This document shows positions 17,818 to 26,342 of a stretch of DNA of 64,000 bases, in pieces; within the stretch, counting starts at the first letter, position 1, and every line of letters starts with the position of its first letter. A program made the position numbers and the translations under genes. Source of the DNA: Streptomyces zagrosensis (GTDB lineage: Bacteria > Actinomycetota > Actinomycetes > Streptomycetales > Streptomycetaceae); NCBI RefSeq assembly GCF_014203645.1, contig NZ_JACHJL010000001.1, positions 1 to 64,000 on the forward strand, written 5' to 3'. The notes under the pieces were generated by a model. That model was not told the DNA's origin. It worked only from the letters and a program-made list of their open reading frames with translations, and made no database searches.

Positions 17818-18483
17818 GTGCCGGACGACGTGGGGGGCAGGCCGTTCCCGGACGGCGACGAGCCCGACGACTACCACCACGGGGCTGCGGATCTGGGCCC
17901 TTCTTCGCCGAAGGCTGGCGAGGAGGGCGAGTTCGCCTCCGTGGTCTTCGACGAGGACTTCGTGCGGTCCGCCGAAGTCCATGAGCCCAGCGCCGTCGAG
18001 CGGATGCTGGCCGCCGCGCAGGCGCGCGCCGAGGCCGAGGCCGCCCGCATCAGATCGCGCGGTGGCGCGCCCGATGACGATCCCTACGAGGACGGGTACG
18101 GACCGGACGGTGAGTTCGGCTACGACCCTGATGACCCGCGCTACGAGGGCCGCTACGGGTACGTCGGCGCCGACTCCGAAGCGGACGAGGCGTTCGGCCC
18201 GTACGGCAGATATGGCCAGGCGGGCCGCCCCTACCGCGGTCATGCGCACTGGCAGCGCCCGGTGGCCTGGGTGCTGGCCGTGCTCATGGGCATAGGAGTG
18301 GTGGCGTTGGCCTTCACCGCCGTCTACCGGGGCGCCGCCGGCGGCGGCAACCGGCAGGACCCCAGCCCGGCGCCGACCAGTACCGGAGTGGACAGCGCGC
18401 CCGGCAGCCAACAGAACTCGCTGCCGTCCTTGTCTGTTGACTCCGCAGTGCCCACGGCCACCACCGGCCCGCGGTCCCCCTGA
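17818..18483 (+). CDS. Single-pass membrane protein with SVVFDE motif (paralogue 1)
   Basis: Unidentified 221-residue protein. An acidic cytoplasmic N-terminus contains SVVFDEDFVRSAEVHEPSA (41-59), followed by a helical Ala/Glu/Arg stretch and a Tyr/Gly/Asp-rich linker. One transmembrane helix (about 150-172) and a short Ser/Pro/Thr-rich outer tail follow. The next gene shares the motif and topology, so the two are paralogues. TAACCT at 17806-17811 lies six bases before the GTG start and there is no binding site, which fits a leaderless mRNA. Function unknown. Confidence 0.75.
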   Translation: MPDDVGGRPFPDGDEPDDYHHGAADLGPSSPKAGEEGEFASVVFDEDFVRSAEVHEPSAVERMLAAAQARAEAEAARIRSRGGAPDDDPYEDGYGPDGEFGYDPDDPRYEGRYGYVGADSEADEAFGPYGRYGQAGRPYRGHAHWQRPVAWVLAVLMGIGVVALAFTAVYRGAAGGGNRQDPSPAPTSTGVDSAPGSQQNSLPSLSVDSAVPTATTGPRSP

Positions 18484-18558
18484 CGACGTGAAATTTCGTC
18501 CGAACTTGTCGAGCACTCAGGACGTTTATCTTCGTCCGTACCGACCTACTCTGGTGAT

Positions 18559-19851
18559 ATGACCGGGCCTGGAGATCCTCCCGAGGGGACACCTGAGAGC
18601 GTCGCGGGAAGCGGTGACGACGACTACCGCTCCGTCGTGTTCGATGAGTCGTTCGTCCAAGCTGCCCGGCTACAGGAGTTCTCGGCGCGAGAGCGCATCA
18701 GCGATCACACACCTGCGGTGCGCAGCCGGCGTCCCTGGCGTCGGCAGCGTGGCTCATCACGCCAGGCAATCGCCCTGATGGTGCTGATCGTCGTGGCCTT
18801 TACGGCGGCCGTCTATATGGGCGTACAGCATCCGTACGAGAGGCCCACGGGGCAGTTGGCTGGGCCCCTGCGCAGCACGCTCGTGCCGTTGGCCCCACGC
18901 GGTGCGGTGCCGGGCGGCGCGGCCAAGGACTTGTACGCCAACAGCCCGGCCAAGACGTTCCGTATCGGCGCTGACGGGGTCACCCTGCCCGATACCAAAA
19001 GCACCCCGCACTTCTCCGAGAGCCAGGTGACGGATGCGCTCGTCACGGCCAAGGAGTTCTTGGTGCACTCCGCTCTCGACCCGGACACGTTGGCGGGTGG
19101 CGATGCCCGCGCGGTGCGGCTCCTGCTCGACCCGGAGCAAATCGGCCAGTTCGACGAGAGCTTGGCCCGTCCCTCCGACGACGGACGGCACGCGGCCACC
19201 GGCTGGGTGATGCGCTTCGATCCCCAGCGGGTCTCGCTCGCCGAGGAGCCGGTGCGGGTGCAGGGCCGGCTTGCGGTGACTGAGGTGAGCGCGTCGGCAC
19301 TGGAGGTCGTCGCCGACCACACGTACGTCTACGCGGTGCGGCGCGCAGCCAAGAAGGCTGACGGCGCCAAGGGCGCCACAAACGCCGAGAGCACCGGCGC
19401 CGAGGCCGGCGAGCGCGGCGCGGCGTCCGCCGCCGAGGGGCCGCGCGACTCCGGTGCCGCCAAGGGAGCTCAGGGGGCCCGCACCGGAGCCGATGCCTCC
19501 GGTGCGAGTGAGGGATCGGTGAGCGGCGACAGCAGGGACCTGGTGGGCCCGGTCGCGGTGCCGGGCACCGGGCCGCATTCGCTGTTCACGGTGCGCCGCG
19601 AGGCGCGGTTCCGCTTTGACCGCGACGACCTGCGCGACCATCACGTCGAGGTCCTGGAGAGCGCGTTACAGGCCGGGCCGCAGGGATGCGCGGCAGACGC
19701 CGCGGCATACCTGCGACCGCTGTTCGCCGGGCAGAGCGCACCGTCGGACACCTCGGCCGGTACGAATCCGTACGCGACCGGGCGCCCGACCGACTCGCTG
19801 TGCGGGGTGCTGGCGCCTAACGCCCAGCCGTCGGGCCTGAGTCGCCGCTAG
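18559..19851 (+). CDS. Single-pass membrane protein with SVVFDE motif (paralogue 2)
   Basis: A 430-residue protein with the same plan as its upstream neighbour: acidic N-terminus with SVVFDESFVQAARLQEFSA (24-42), basic stretch, one transmembrane helix (70-91), then a large extracytoplasmic domain. That domain is well ordered at about 120-260 (VTDALVTAKEFLVHSALDP, RLLLDPEQIGQFDE, GWVMRFDP) and 330-415, with an Ala/Gly/Glu-rich insertion of about 60 residues between. Function unknown; the outer domain suggests an envelope role. TACTCT at 18547-18552, six bases before ATG, indicates a leaderless start. Its last 35 bp overlap the 3' end of the convergent protease gene. Confidence 0.75.
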   Translation: MTGPGDPPEGTPESVAGSGDDDYRSVVFDESFVQAARLQEFSARERISDHTPAVRSRRPWRRQRGSSRQAIALMVLIVVAFTAAVYMGVQHPYERPTGQLAGPLRSTLVPLAPRGAVPGGAAKDLYANSPAKTFRIGADGVTLPDTKSTPHFSESQVTDALVTAKEFLVHSALDPDTLAGGDARAVRLLLDPEQIGQFDESLARPSDDGRHAATGWVMRFDPQRVSLAEEPVRVQGRLAVTEVSASALEVVADHTYVYAVRRAAKKADGAKGATNAESTGAEAGERGAASAAEGPRDSGAAKGAQGARTGADASGASEGSVSGDSRDLVGPVAVPGTGPHSLFTVRREARFRFDRDDLRDHHVEVLESALQAGPQGCAADAAAYLRPLFAGQSAPSDTSAGTNPYATGRPTDSLCGVLAPNAQPSGLSRR

Positions 19852-21142
19852 CGCCGTCCGGACCGTCCCCGGGCCCATCAGCGGGCCCGCCGTTGCTGCT
19901 GGCACCGTTGCCGTTGTTGTTGCCGCTGCCGGCACCGTGCGCATTGCCGCCAGAGGTGCCGCCAGCCGTGCCGCCAGTGGTGCCGCCGCTGCCGCCCGCC
20001 GGGCCGCCGGCTGGGCCATCACCAGAGCCACCAGCGGGCCCATCACCAGGGCCATCAGTGGGTCCGGCTGCGGGCCCATCAGTGGGTCCGGCTGCGGGGC
20101 CGCTGGCCCTGCCGCCGCCCGTGAATCGGTCGCGCAGCTTGCCGCCGAGGTCACCAGCGCCGCCCGCGATGTCGCGCACCAGACCCATCAGCGGGTCCTT
20201 GCTGCTGCGGACGGTGTCCGCGTAGTGGCTGGCCGACTCCTTGAACGAGTCGGCGACCGAGGTGTCCTTGTCCGTGTCACGGCGCGGGTAGTGGCCATCC
20301 ATGATCCGCTGGTAGTCCCGGCTGGCCGCCCACTTCTTCAACTCGGCGGCGCGCACCGTGGCGAACGGGTGGCTGCGCGGCAGCACGTTCATGATCTTCA
20401 GTACGGAGTCCCGCAGGTCACCGCCTGCCTCGTACTCCTCGGCCTGCTCCAAGAACGCGTCCACGTTCATCTCGTGCAAATGGTTCCCGCCCGCCAGCTT
20501 CATCAAGGCGCGCATCGACGCCTGCAAGTCCTGACCAGCCAGCAACCCCGCCCGGTCAGCGGAGAGTTCCGACTTGCGGAACCACTCGCGCAGCGCCGTC
20601 ACGATCGCCATCACCGCGACGTTGCCCAGCGGAATCCAGGCGATCTTCAGCGCGAAGTTGGTCAAGAACAGCAGTATCGTCCGGTACACCGCGTGCCCGG
20701 ACAGCGCGTGCCCCACCTCATGGCCGATGACCGCACGCAACTCCTCCTCGTCGAGCAGCTCGACCAGGCTGGTGGTGACCACGATGATCGGCTCGTCCAG
20801 ACCGATGCACATCGCGTTCGGGTACGGGTCCTGGCTGACATACATCGGCGGAACCTTTTCCAGGTCCAGGATGTAACAGGCGTCCCGCAGCATGTCGTTG
20901 AGGTGCGCGAACTGCCGATCGCTCACGCGTACCGAATCGGACAGGAACAGCAGCCGCAAGCTGCGCTCGGGAAGCAGGCCGCTGAGCGCCTTGAAAACGG
21001 TGTCGAAGCCGGTCAGCTTCCGCAGTGCCACCAGCGCGGACCGGTCCGCCGGATGTTCGTAGGCGCGCGAGGAGATTCCGGGGAATCGCCTGCGCTCGCG
21101 GCTCGGCACCTGCTCGTGCCCGTGAGTGTTGCTGTCGCTCAT
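19817..21142 (-). CDS. M48 family zinc metalloprotease (HtpX-like)
   Basis: The 441-residue product has the HEVGH zinc motif at 141-145, preceded by TTSLVELLDEEELRAVIG, with the third ligand expected in ELSADRAG after a hydrophobic segment (ILLFLTNFALKIAWIPLGNVAVMA). This is the M48 arrangement. One or two membrane-embedded helices follow the active site. The C-terminal ~90 residues are a Gly/Pro/Asp/Ser low-complexity tail with repeated GPTDGPAAGP-type units. M48 enzymes of this type are linked to membrane protein quality control; the substrate here is unknown. It is convergent with, and overlaps by 35 bp, the upstream SVVFDE gene. Confidence 0.85.
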   Translation of the reverse strand: MSDSNTHGHEQVPSRERRRFPGISSRAYEHPADRSALVALRKLTGFDTVFKALSGLLPERSLRLLFLSDSVRVSDRQFAHLNDMLRDACYILDLEKVPPMYVSQDPYPNAMCIGLDEPIIVVTTSLVELLDEEELRAVIGHEVGHALSGHAVYRTILLFLTNFALKIAWIPLGNVAVMAIVTALREWFRKSELSADRAGLLAGQDLQASMRALMKLAGGNHLHEMNVDAFLEQAEEYEAGGDLRDSVLKIMNVLPRSHPFATVRAAELKKWAASRDYQRIMDGHYPRRDTDKDTSVADSFKESASHYADTVRSSKDPLMGLVRDIAGGAGDLGGKLRDRFTGGGRASGPAAGPTDGPAAGPTDGPGDGPAGGSGDGPAGGPAGGSGGTTGGTAGGTSGGNAHGAGSGNNNGNGASSNGGPADGPGDGPDGASGDSGPTAGR

Positions 21143-21236
21143 CGTGCCCCCTCGTTGGGCTGCTGGTCGTGGCCCGTGATGCCCCTCGGCCCCACCCCAC
21201 CCTAGGACGTTCGGATGGTGTGACTACCGTGGAGTG

Positions 21237-21395
21237 ATGCCTTACCTCACTGGCTTCAGCGAAGTTCTCGCCGTCTCCCACGACGACGGAGCCGGGCCGC
21301 TGCTGCGCATCGTCATCGTCGTCGCCGTCGTGGGCGCGGCCCTGCTCGCCTGGTTCTTGCTGCGCGGATACGGAGGCGACGGCGGGCAGGACTGA
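21237..21395 (+). CDS. Small membrane protein, 52 residues
   Basis: A short frame encodes an N-terminus MPYLTGFSEVLAVSHDDGAG, a single hydrophobic helix (about 21-42) and a GYGGDGGQD tail. A GGAG precedes the ATG very closely, so a leaderless start is also possible. It is divergent from the protease gene and upstream of another tiny membrane protein and nadD. Coding sense is supported by the helix with a charged C-terminal boundary and clean GC-rich codons. Function unknown. Confidence 0.6.
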   Translation: MPYLTGFSEVLAVSHDDGAGPLLRIVIVVAVVGAALLAWFLLRGYGGDGGQD

Positions 21396-21552
21396 ACCCC
21401 GCCGGCCCCGGCCCCGGCCCGGTAGTCCACAAGACGTGCGGAGTCGGCGTGAGGTTGCGCGGCGCTGCCGCATACGATGTGCCGGAAGTCTTCTGCCCGA
21501 CCCTCCCCGAGCCGCGTGGCCTGGGGACCGCTCCGGATAGGTCCTGCCGACG

Positions 21553-21720
21553 ATGACCGCATTCCACACCGCACACGCGACCCTGGCCACGCTCGCCTCC
21601 GAAGGCGGCGAGCACAGCGGCAAACACGACAACCTCAACCCCTACCTGACCGGCGGCGGGACCTTGGTCTTCCTGCTGCTCATGCTGTGGATCACCACGC
21701 GTTTCAACCGGGACCGATGA
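21553..21720 (+). CDS. Small membrane protein, 55 residues
   Basis: The frame encodes [20 protein letters not shown], a short polar linker with NPYLTGGG, then a hydrophobic helix [12 protein letters not shown] closed by RFNRDR. Small proteins ending this way just upstream of nadD are remembered from other streptomycetes, which supports coding. It could be an accessory subunit or membrane-bound peptide; nothing in the sequence indicates a partner. nadD begins 43 bp downstream. Confidence 0.65.
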   Translation: MTAFHTAHATLATLASEGGEHSGKHDNLNPYLTGGGTLVFLLLMLWITTRFNRDR

Positions 21721-21763
21721 CCTCGGCACCGGGCTACGGGCTCGCTTAGTAGGGTCTGCACGC

Positions 21764-22375
21764 ATGGGAGCACAGACAGCGCCCGCGAAGCGGCGACTCG
21801 GCGTGATGGGCGGGACCTTCGACCCGATCCACCACGGACACCTGGTCGCCGCCAGTGAGGTGGCCGCACAGTTCCACCTGGACGAGGTGGTGTTCGTGCC
21901 GACCGGACAACCGTGGCAAAAGAGCCACAAGAAGGTGTCCTTGGCCGAGGACCGCTATCTGATGACCGTCATCGCCACCGCGTCCAATCCGCAGTTCTCC
22001 GTCAGCCGCATCGACATCGACCGCGGTGGCAAGACCTACACCGCGGACACGCTGCGCGACCTGCGTGCTGAGAACAAGGACGCGGACCTGTTCTTCATCA
22101 CCGGAGCCGATGCCCTCTCCCAGATTCTGACCTGGCACGACGCGGCGGAGCTGTTCTCCCTCGCGCACTTCATCGGGGTGACCAGGCCCGGGCACATATT
22201 GACCGACGTGGGACTGCCCGAGGGCGGAGTGTCGCTGATCGAGGTCCCGGCGCTGGCGATCTCGTCAACGGACTGCCGAGACCGCGTCGCGCAGGGCGAT
22301 CCGGTCTGGTATCTCGTGCCCGACGGCGTGGTGCGCTACATCGACAAGCGCAAGCTGTACCGCGACGACGGCTGA
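21764..22375 (+). CDS. nadD: Nicotinate-nucleotide adenylyltransferase
   Basis: Converts nicotinate mononucleotide plus ATP to deamido-NAD in NAD synthesis. The 203-residue product has the nucleotidyltransferase motif [12 protein letters not shown] (HHGH 23-26), [10 protein letters not shown] for base recognition, FITGADAL, and [10 protein letters not shown] near the C-terminus, the ISSTxIR motif with Cys in place of the usual hydrophobic residue. TAGGGT at 21750-21755 lies eight bases before ATG, with no binding site, fitting a leaderless start. It forms an operon with the next gene (10 bp gap). Confidence 0.95.
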   Translation: MGAQTAPAKRRLGVMGGTFDPIHHGHLVAASEVAAQFHLDEVVFVPTGQPWQKSHKKVSLAEDRYLMTVIATASNPQFSVSRIDIDRGGKTYTADTLRDLRAENKDADLFFITGADALSQILTWHDAAELFSLAHFIGVTRPGHILTDVGLPEGGVSLIEVPALAISSTDCRDRVAQGDPVWYLVPDGVVRYIDKRKLYRDDG

Positions 22376-22385
22376 AGGGGCACCG

Positions 22386-24782
22386 GTGAACGACCGACAG
22401 GACCCGCCTCCGCCCGACGACTGGCCCGGGAACCCACAGCACGATCCGCACGCCCAACCTGACCCGTACGCCCACAGTGGCCCGTACGCGGCGACCGATG
22501 GGTACGCCGCAAACGAGGGTTATGCCGCGAGCGATGGCTATGCCGCAGGTGACCCCGGTAGCGCGAGTAGCGCGGGCAGTGGCTACACGCCGCACGATGG
22601 GTACGCGGCGAATGGCGGCTATGCGGCGAATGGTGCGTACGCCCCGAGTGACCCGTACCAGCCAGGTGACCCGTACCAGCCTGGCGGTCCGTACCAGCAA
22701 GACGGCGGCTACCAGCAACCGCAGATCTACGGTTACGACGCCTACGGCCAGCCCCTCTACCAGCCGCAGGGCTACCAGCAGGAATACCCGCAAGACCCCT
22801 CCCAGGGCGTGAGCGGCGGCTACGCACCGTATGGCCAGGGGACGCCACAGCACGGCCAGGGCCAGGGCGGCCAGAGTCACGGCAGTCAGGGACTCTCGCA
22901 GGGTGCGGGATCGGAGCCTGGGCAGGGGCAGCAGCCGTCCGCGTACGGCTCCGACCCCTACGGCGCGTCGCAGCAGCCACAGCCACAGCCATTGCAGCAG
23001 CAGCCGCAGGCACAGCCATCGCAGCAGCAGCCGCAGGCACAGTCGTACGCGCCGCAGCAGCCCCAGGAGTACCGGGAGCCACAGGGGCATCAGGACCGGC
23101 AGGGATACCCGGAGCAGCCCAGGCACCGGGGGCAGCCGCAACAGCAGCCCCGGCGGCCCGATGGATCGGCGCTGCCAGCCAACGCGCACCATGCGCGCGG
23201 ACCCCAGCAGCCCGATGCGTCTCAGCAGCTCGGCCACAGGGGCGGCGCATCGGCGGAGGCTTGGATTCCGCGGCAGGCCCAAGCCGATGCGCAAACCTCG
23301 ACTGACGCCCAAGCCCCGACCGATCCACAGACGCAGGCTGCTCCACGACCGCAGGGCCGGGCTGCCGAGCGGCGCAGGCGCGGGCAGCGTGCGCAGGCCG
23401 GGCAGGCCGGACACGTCGGGCAGCACACGCAGCGTCAAGACCAGGACCCGGCGCGGGAAGCGCCGCGTGAGGCCCCGAAAGCGGAGGGCGCCGGTGCGCG
23501 TGCGGACGGAGCGGATGACGACGAGGGCTACCGGACCGAGCAGTTCTCGTTCATCGAGGAGCCGGACGAGGAATCCGAAGACGTCATCGACTGGCTGAAG
23601 TTCGCCGAGACCCGCTCGGAGCGGCGCGACGAACGCAAGCGGATGCTGCGCACCCGCCTGATCGGACTCGTGGGCGTGCTCGCTCTCGTCATCACCTGCG
23701 GCGTGGGCTACCTCTGGTACGCGGACAAGTTGCCGGGCATGTCCGACAGCGCGGACGCCGACGCGACGGCGGGCGGCGCACAGCAGCGCCAGGTGATCGT
23801 CGTCCATCTGCGCGAGACCCAGGGTGGCCGCAGCTCCAGCGCGCTCCTGGTAGACAACGAGACCACAAAAAAGGGCAGCACTGTGCTGCTGCCCAACGCG
23901 CTAGCCGTCTCCGCCGAAAGCGGCACCACCACCCTCGGCAACGCCGTCGAGGGTGAGGGCGCGGGCGGCACCAGGGACTCCTTGACCACGCTGCTCGGCT
24001 CCGAAATCCAGGGCACCTGGCGGCTGGACACGCCTTACCTGGAAAACCTGGTGGAGCTGGTCGGCGGCATCACCATGGACACCGATGTACTCATCCCCGG
24101 CGCCAAGAAGGGCGACGACCCGCTGGTCAAGCGCGGTAAGGGGGTGCAGATCAACGGTCAGGGCGCGGTTGCTTACGCCACTCATCAGGCGCCGAGCGAG
24201 GACGAGAGCAAGCAGCTCGCCCGGTTCGGCCAGGTGATGGAGGCCGTACTGAAAAAGGCTCCCACCGATCCGGCAAAGGCCACCACCACCGTGGAACGGC
24301 TTGCCCAGATCCCCGACCCGTCCCTATCGGAGAAGCAGCTCGGGGCATCGCTGGCCGGACTGGCGCAACGGGCCAAGGACGGCTCGTACGACACACAGCT
24401 ACTTCCCGTACAACCCGACGGAACGCTGAGCGAGACGGCCACCGAGAACGTGGTCAAGGACATCCTCGGCGGCTCGGTCAAGAATCCCGACGAGAGCGGC
24501 ACGCCACGAGTGAGCGTACGCAACGTGACCGGCGATGAGCGCAAAGCGAGCTCTGCCCAGGTGGCACTGGTCAACGGCGGCTTTACGGTCGTCGGCGGCG
24601 GCAACGGCTCGGCCGAGGCCACCTCGCGGGTCACTTACGCGGATGCGGCACAGGCAGGCCAGGCCAAAGAGGTCGCGGCGACGCTCGGGCTCCCGGACAG
24701 TGCGGTGCGCCAGGCCAAGGGCGCGGCCAACGCGGACATCACGGTCATCCTCGGCCGCGACTACACGAGCCGGCAGGGCTGA
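22386..24782 (+). CDS. LytR-CpsA-Psr-like membrane protein with LytR_C domain
   Basis: A 798-residue protein. Residues 1-400 are disordered, first Tyr/Ala/Gly repeats (DGYAANEGYAASDGYAAG type), then Gln/Pro-rich blocks. A single transmembrane helix at about 425-445 leads to an extracytoplasmic LCP-like region (VIVVHLRETQGGRSSSALLV onward, about 465-650) and a C-terminal LytR_C domain (VSVRNVTGDERKASSAQVAL, ending ITVILGRDY). LCP enzymes attach wall polymers to peptidoglycan, but here the usual RSD reads RSS and the PRD reads PNA, so catalysis is doubtful. It starts at GTG 22386 behind GAAGGGG, in operon with nadD. Confidence 0.75.
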   Translation: MNDRQDPPPPDDWPGNPQHDPHAQPDPYAHSGPYAATDGYAANEGYAASDGYAAGDPGSASSAGSGYTPHDGYAANGGYAANGAYAPSDPYQPGDPYQPGGPYQQDGGYQQPQIYGYDAYGQPLYQPQGYQQEYPQDPSQGVSGGYAPYGQGTPQHGQGQGGQSHGSQGLSQGAGSEPGQGQQPSAYGSDPYGASQQPQPQPLQQQPQAQPSQQQPQAQSYAPQQPQEYREPQGHQDRQGYPEQPRHRGQPQQQPRRPDGSALPANAHHARGPQQPDASQQLGHRGGASAEAWIPRQAQADAQTSTDAQAPTDPQTQAAPRPQGRAAERRRRGQRAQAGQAGHVGQHTQRQDQDPAREAPREAPKAEGAGARADGADDDEGYRTEQFSFIEEPDEESEDVIDWLKFAETRSERRDERKRMLRTRLIGLVGVLALVITCGVGYLWYADKLPGMSDSADADATAGGAQQRQVIVVHLRETQGGRSSSALLVDNETTKKGSTVLLPNALAVSAESGTTTLGNAVEGEGAGGTRDSLTTLLGSEIQGTWRLDTPYLENLVELVGGITMDTDVLIPGAKKGDDPLVKRGKGVQINGQGAVAYATHQAPSEDESKQLARFGQVMEAVLKKAPTDPAKATTTVERLAQIPDPSLSEKQLGASLAGLAQRAKDGSYDTQLLPVQPDGTLSETATENVVKDILGGSVKNPDESGTPRVSVRNVTGDERKASSAQVALVNGGFTVVGGGNGSAEATSRVTYADAAQAGQAKEVAATLGLPDSAVRQAKGAANADITVILGRDYTSRQG

Positions 24783-24828
24783 CGCTCTGCCTGGCCCGTG
24801 GTGAGCGAGCAGAACCGTCCCCTGGAGC

Positions 24829-24858
24829 GGGGGCGGGGGCGGCAGGCGGGGGCGGGGG
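24829..24858 (+). other. G-quadruplex-type motif upstream of rsfS
   Basis: Four runs of exactly five G (24829-24833, 24835-24839, 24848-24852, 24854-24858) are separated by one, eight and one bases. The tract lies between the LytR_C gene stop and rsfS, on the coding strand, so it would be present in an RNA reading into rsfS. Confidence 0.5.
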
Positions 24859-24984
24859 TGGCTGGTCGGCGGGCGGGGCGGTGTGAGAAAGGGCTGGCGG
24901 AAGTGTCGGTGGGGCGTGAGACCCTTGGGGTATCGCGCCCCCGGCCTCAGCTCGGGGGTTACCACCAACCGGAAAGCCCTGCTT

Positions 24985-25437
24985 GTGACCGCCACGGACC
25001 GCTCCACCGAGCTCATCAAGGCCGCCGCTCAGGCGGCGGCCGACAAGCTCGCGCACGACATCATCGCCTACGACGTCAGCGACGTCCTGGCTATCACCGA
25101 CGCCTTCCTGCTCGCTTCGGCGCCGAATGACCGCCAGGTCAAGGCGATCGTCGACGGGATCGAGGAGCGGCTGAGCGAGGAGATCGGCGCCAAGCCGGTC
25201 CGCCGCGAGGGCGACCGCGACGCCCGCTGGGTGCTGCTCGACTACGTGGACATCGTGGTGCACGTCCAGCACAGCGAGGAGCGCGTCTTCTACGCCCTTG
25301 AGCGGCTGTGGAAGGACTGCCCGCAGCTTGAGCTTCCCGCCGACGCGCTGGCCACCCAGGGCAAGGGCGTTGAGTACGCCAGGGCGCAGTCCACAGCGGA
25401 CGAGGGTGAGGTCGGCCTGGACGGTGAGCTCCGCTGA
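24985..25437 (+). CDS. rsfS: Ribosomal silencing factor RsfS
   Basis: RsfS binds L14 and blocks subunit joining when nutrients fall. The 150-residue product shows the family pattern: IIAYDVSDVLAITDAFLLAS, NDRQVKAIVDGIEE, RREGDRDARWVLLDYVDIVV, and VHVQHSEERVFYALERLWKD. GTG 24985 is chosen because it gives the standard N-terminus (TATDRSTELIKAAAQAAADKL) and has GGAAAG upstream. The stop overlaps the CTG start of the next gene by two bases, so translation is coupled. Confidence 0.94.
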   Translation: MTATDRSTELIKAAAQAAADKLAHDIIAYDVSDVLAITDAFLLASAPNDRQVKAIVDGIEERLSEEIGAKPVRREGDRDARWVLLDYVDIVVHVQHSEERVFYALERLWKDCPQLELPADALATQGKGVEYARAQSTADEGEVGLDGELR

Positions 25438-26087
25438 GCGGCAGCCAGGGTGGTCGTGGCCGCCGCATCGTCCTATGGCGGCACGGCCAGACCGCGTGGA
25501 ATCTCGAACGCCGCTTCCAAGGCTCCACGGACATTGAGCTGACTGAGACCGGCGTCGCTCAGGCCCGTCGCGCGGCGCGACTGCTGGCCGCGCTCAAGCC
25601 GGACGCGATCATCGCGTCCGACCTGCGGCGGGCCGCCGCGACCGCCGCCGAACTGGCGGCCATCACCGGCCACGATGTCGCGCACGATGCGGCCCTGCGC
25701 GAGACGTACGCGGGCGAATGGCAGGGGCTCACCCACGACGAAATCATCGCGCGCTTCGGCGAGCAGTACGCGGCGTGGAAGCGCGGCGAGCCGGTACGGC
25801 GCGGTGGCGGAGAACTGGAGACAGAGGTCGCCGACCGGGCAGCGCCCCTGGTAGAGGCCGCAGTCGAGAAACTGCCCGATGACGGCACCCTCGTCGTCGT
25901 CAGCCACGGCGGCACCATCCGCACCACCATCGGACGGTTGCTCGGCCTCGCCCCCGGGACGTGGGAGTCGCTCGGCGGTCTCACCAACTGCTGCTGGTCA
26001 GTGCTTGGCCAGGGCGCCCGCGGCTGGCGACTTCTGGAGCACAACGCGGGCACGCTCCCGGAGCCCGTCCTCGGCGACGACGACTAG
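25434..26087 (+). CDS. Histidine phosphatase family protein (phosphoglycerate mutase-like), CTG start
   Basis: A 217-residue enzyme of the phosphohistidine phosphatase superfamily: LWRHGQTAWNLERRFQG with the nucleophilic His17, SDLRRAAATA, a Glu in YAGEWQGLTHDE, and a second catalytic His in VVVSHGGTIR. The substrate is not certain; these rsfS-linked members are usually annotated as phosphoglycerate mutase-like phosphatases. The start must be CTG 25434: an in-frame stop lies at 25425-25427 and no ATG, GTG or TTG occurs before RHG. GGTGAG is five bases upstream, and CTGA overlaps the rsfS stop. Gene callers restricted to common starts would miss or truncate it. Confidence 0.9.
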   Translation: MSGSQGGRGRRIVLWRHGQTAWNLERRFQGSTDIELTETGVAQARRAARLLAALKPDAIIASDLRRAAATAAELAAITGHDVAHDAALRETYAGEWQGLTHDEIIARFGEQYAAWKRGEPVRRGGGELETEVADRAAPLVEAAVEKLPDDGTLVVVSHGGTIRTTIGRLLGLAPGTWESLGGLTNCCWSVLGQGARGWRLLEHNAGTLPEPVLGDDD

Positions 26088-26123
26088 GGCAACGCCCCAC
26101 AGCGCCGCCCACGGCCTCCGGAT

Positions 26124-26153
26124 TTCACATCTGGCCAGGTCACCGGTTAAGCT
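26124..26153 (+). promoter_or_regulatory. Candidate promoter for first tRNA-Ala
   Basis: TTCACA (26124-26129) and TAAGCT (26148-26153) are 18 bp apart and lie about 60 bp before the tRNA. Confidence 0.4.
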
Positions 26154-26216
26154 TCTTCTCGTTCACGACACGGAAGTGAGCCCCACCCAATGGGTTCACC
26201 TCCGTAACGGAACAGC

Positions 26217-26289
26217 GGGGCTATAGCTCAGTTGGTAGAGCGCCTGCATGGCATGCAGGAGGTCAGGAGTTCAATTCTCCTTAGCTCCA
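26217..26289 (+). tRNA. tRNA-Ala (anticodon GGC), copy 1
   Basis: A complete 73-base cloverleaf: acceptor GGGGCTA/TAGCTCC with one G-U pair and discriminator A, anticodon stem CCTGC/GCAGG around ATGGCAT (anticodon GGC), and T loop TTCAATT. No CCA is encoded. An identical copy lies at 29937-30009. Confidence 0.97.
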
Positions 26290-26290
26290 C

Positions 26291-26342
26291 GAAAGCGAAG
26301 GGCGATCTGTATCCGCGGAAAGCGCGGACGCAGGTCGCTTTC
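26291..26342 (+). terminator. Terminator after tRNA-Ala copy 1
   Basis: Outer stem GAAAGCGA/TCGCTTTC and inner stem TCCGCG/CGCGGA are followed by GTTGTTTTT, an intrinsic terminator. Closely related sequence follows tRNA copy 2. Confidence 0.75.
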
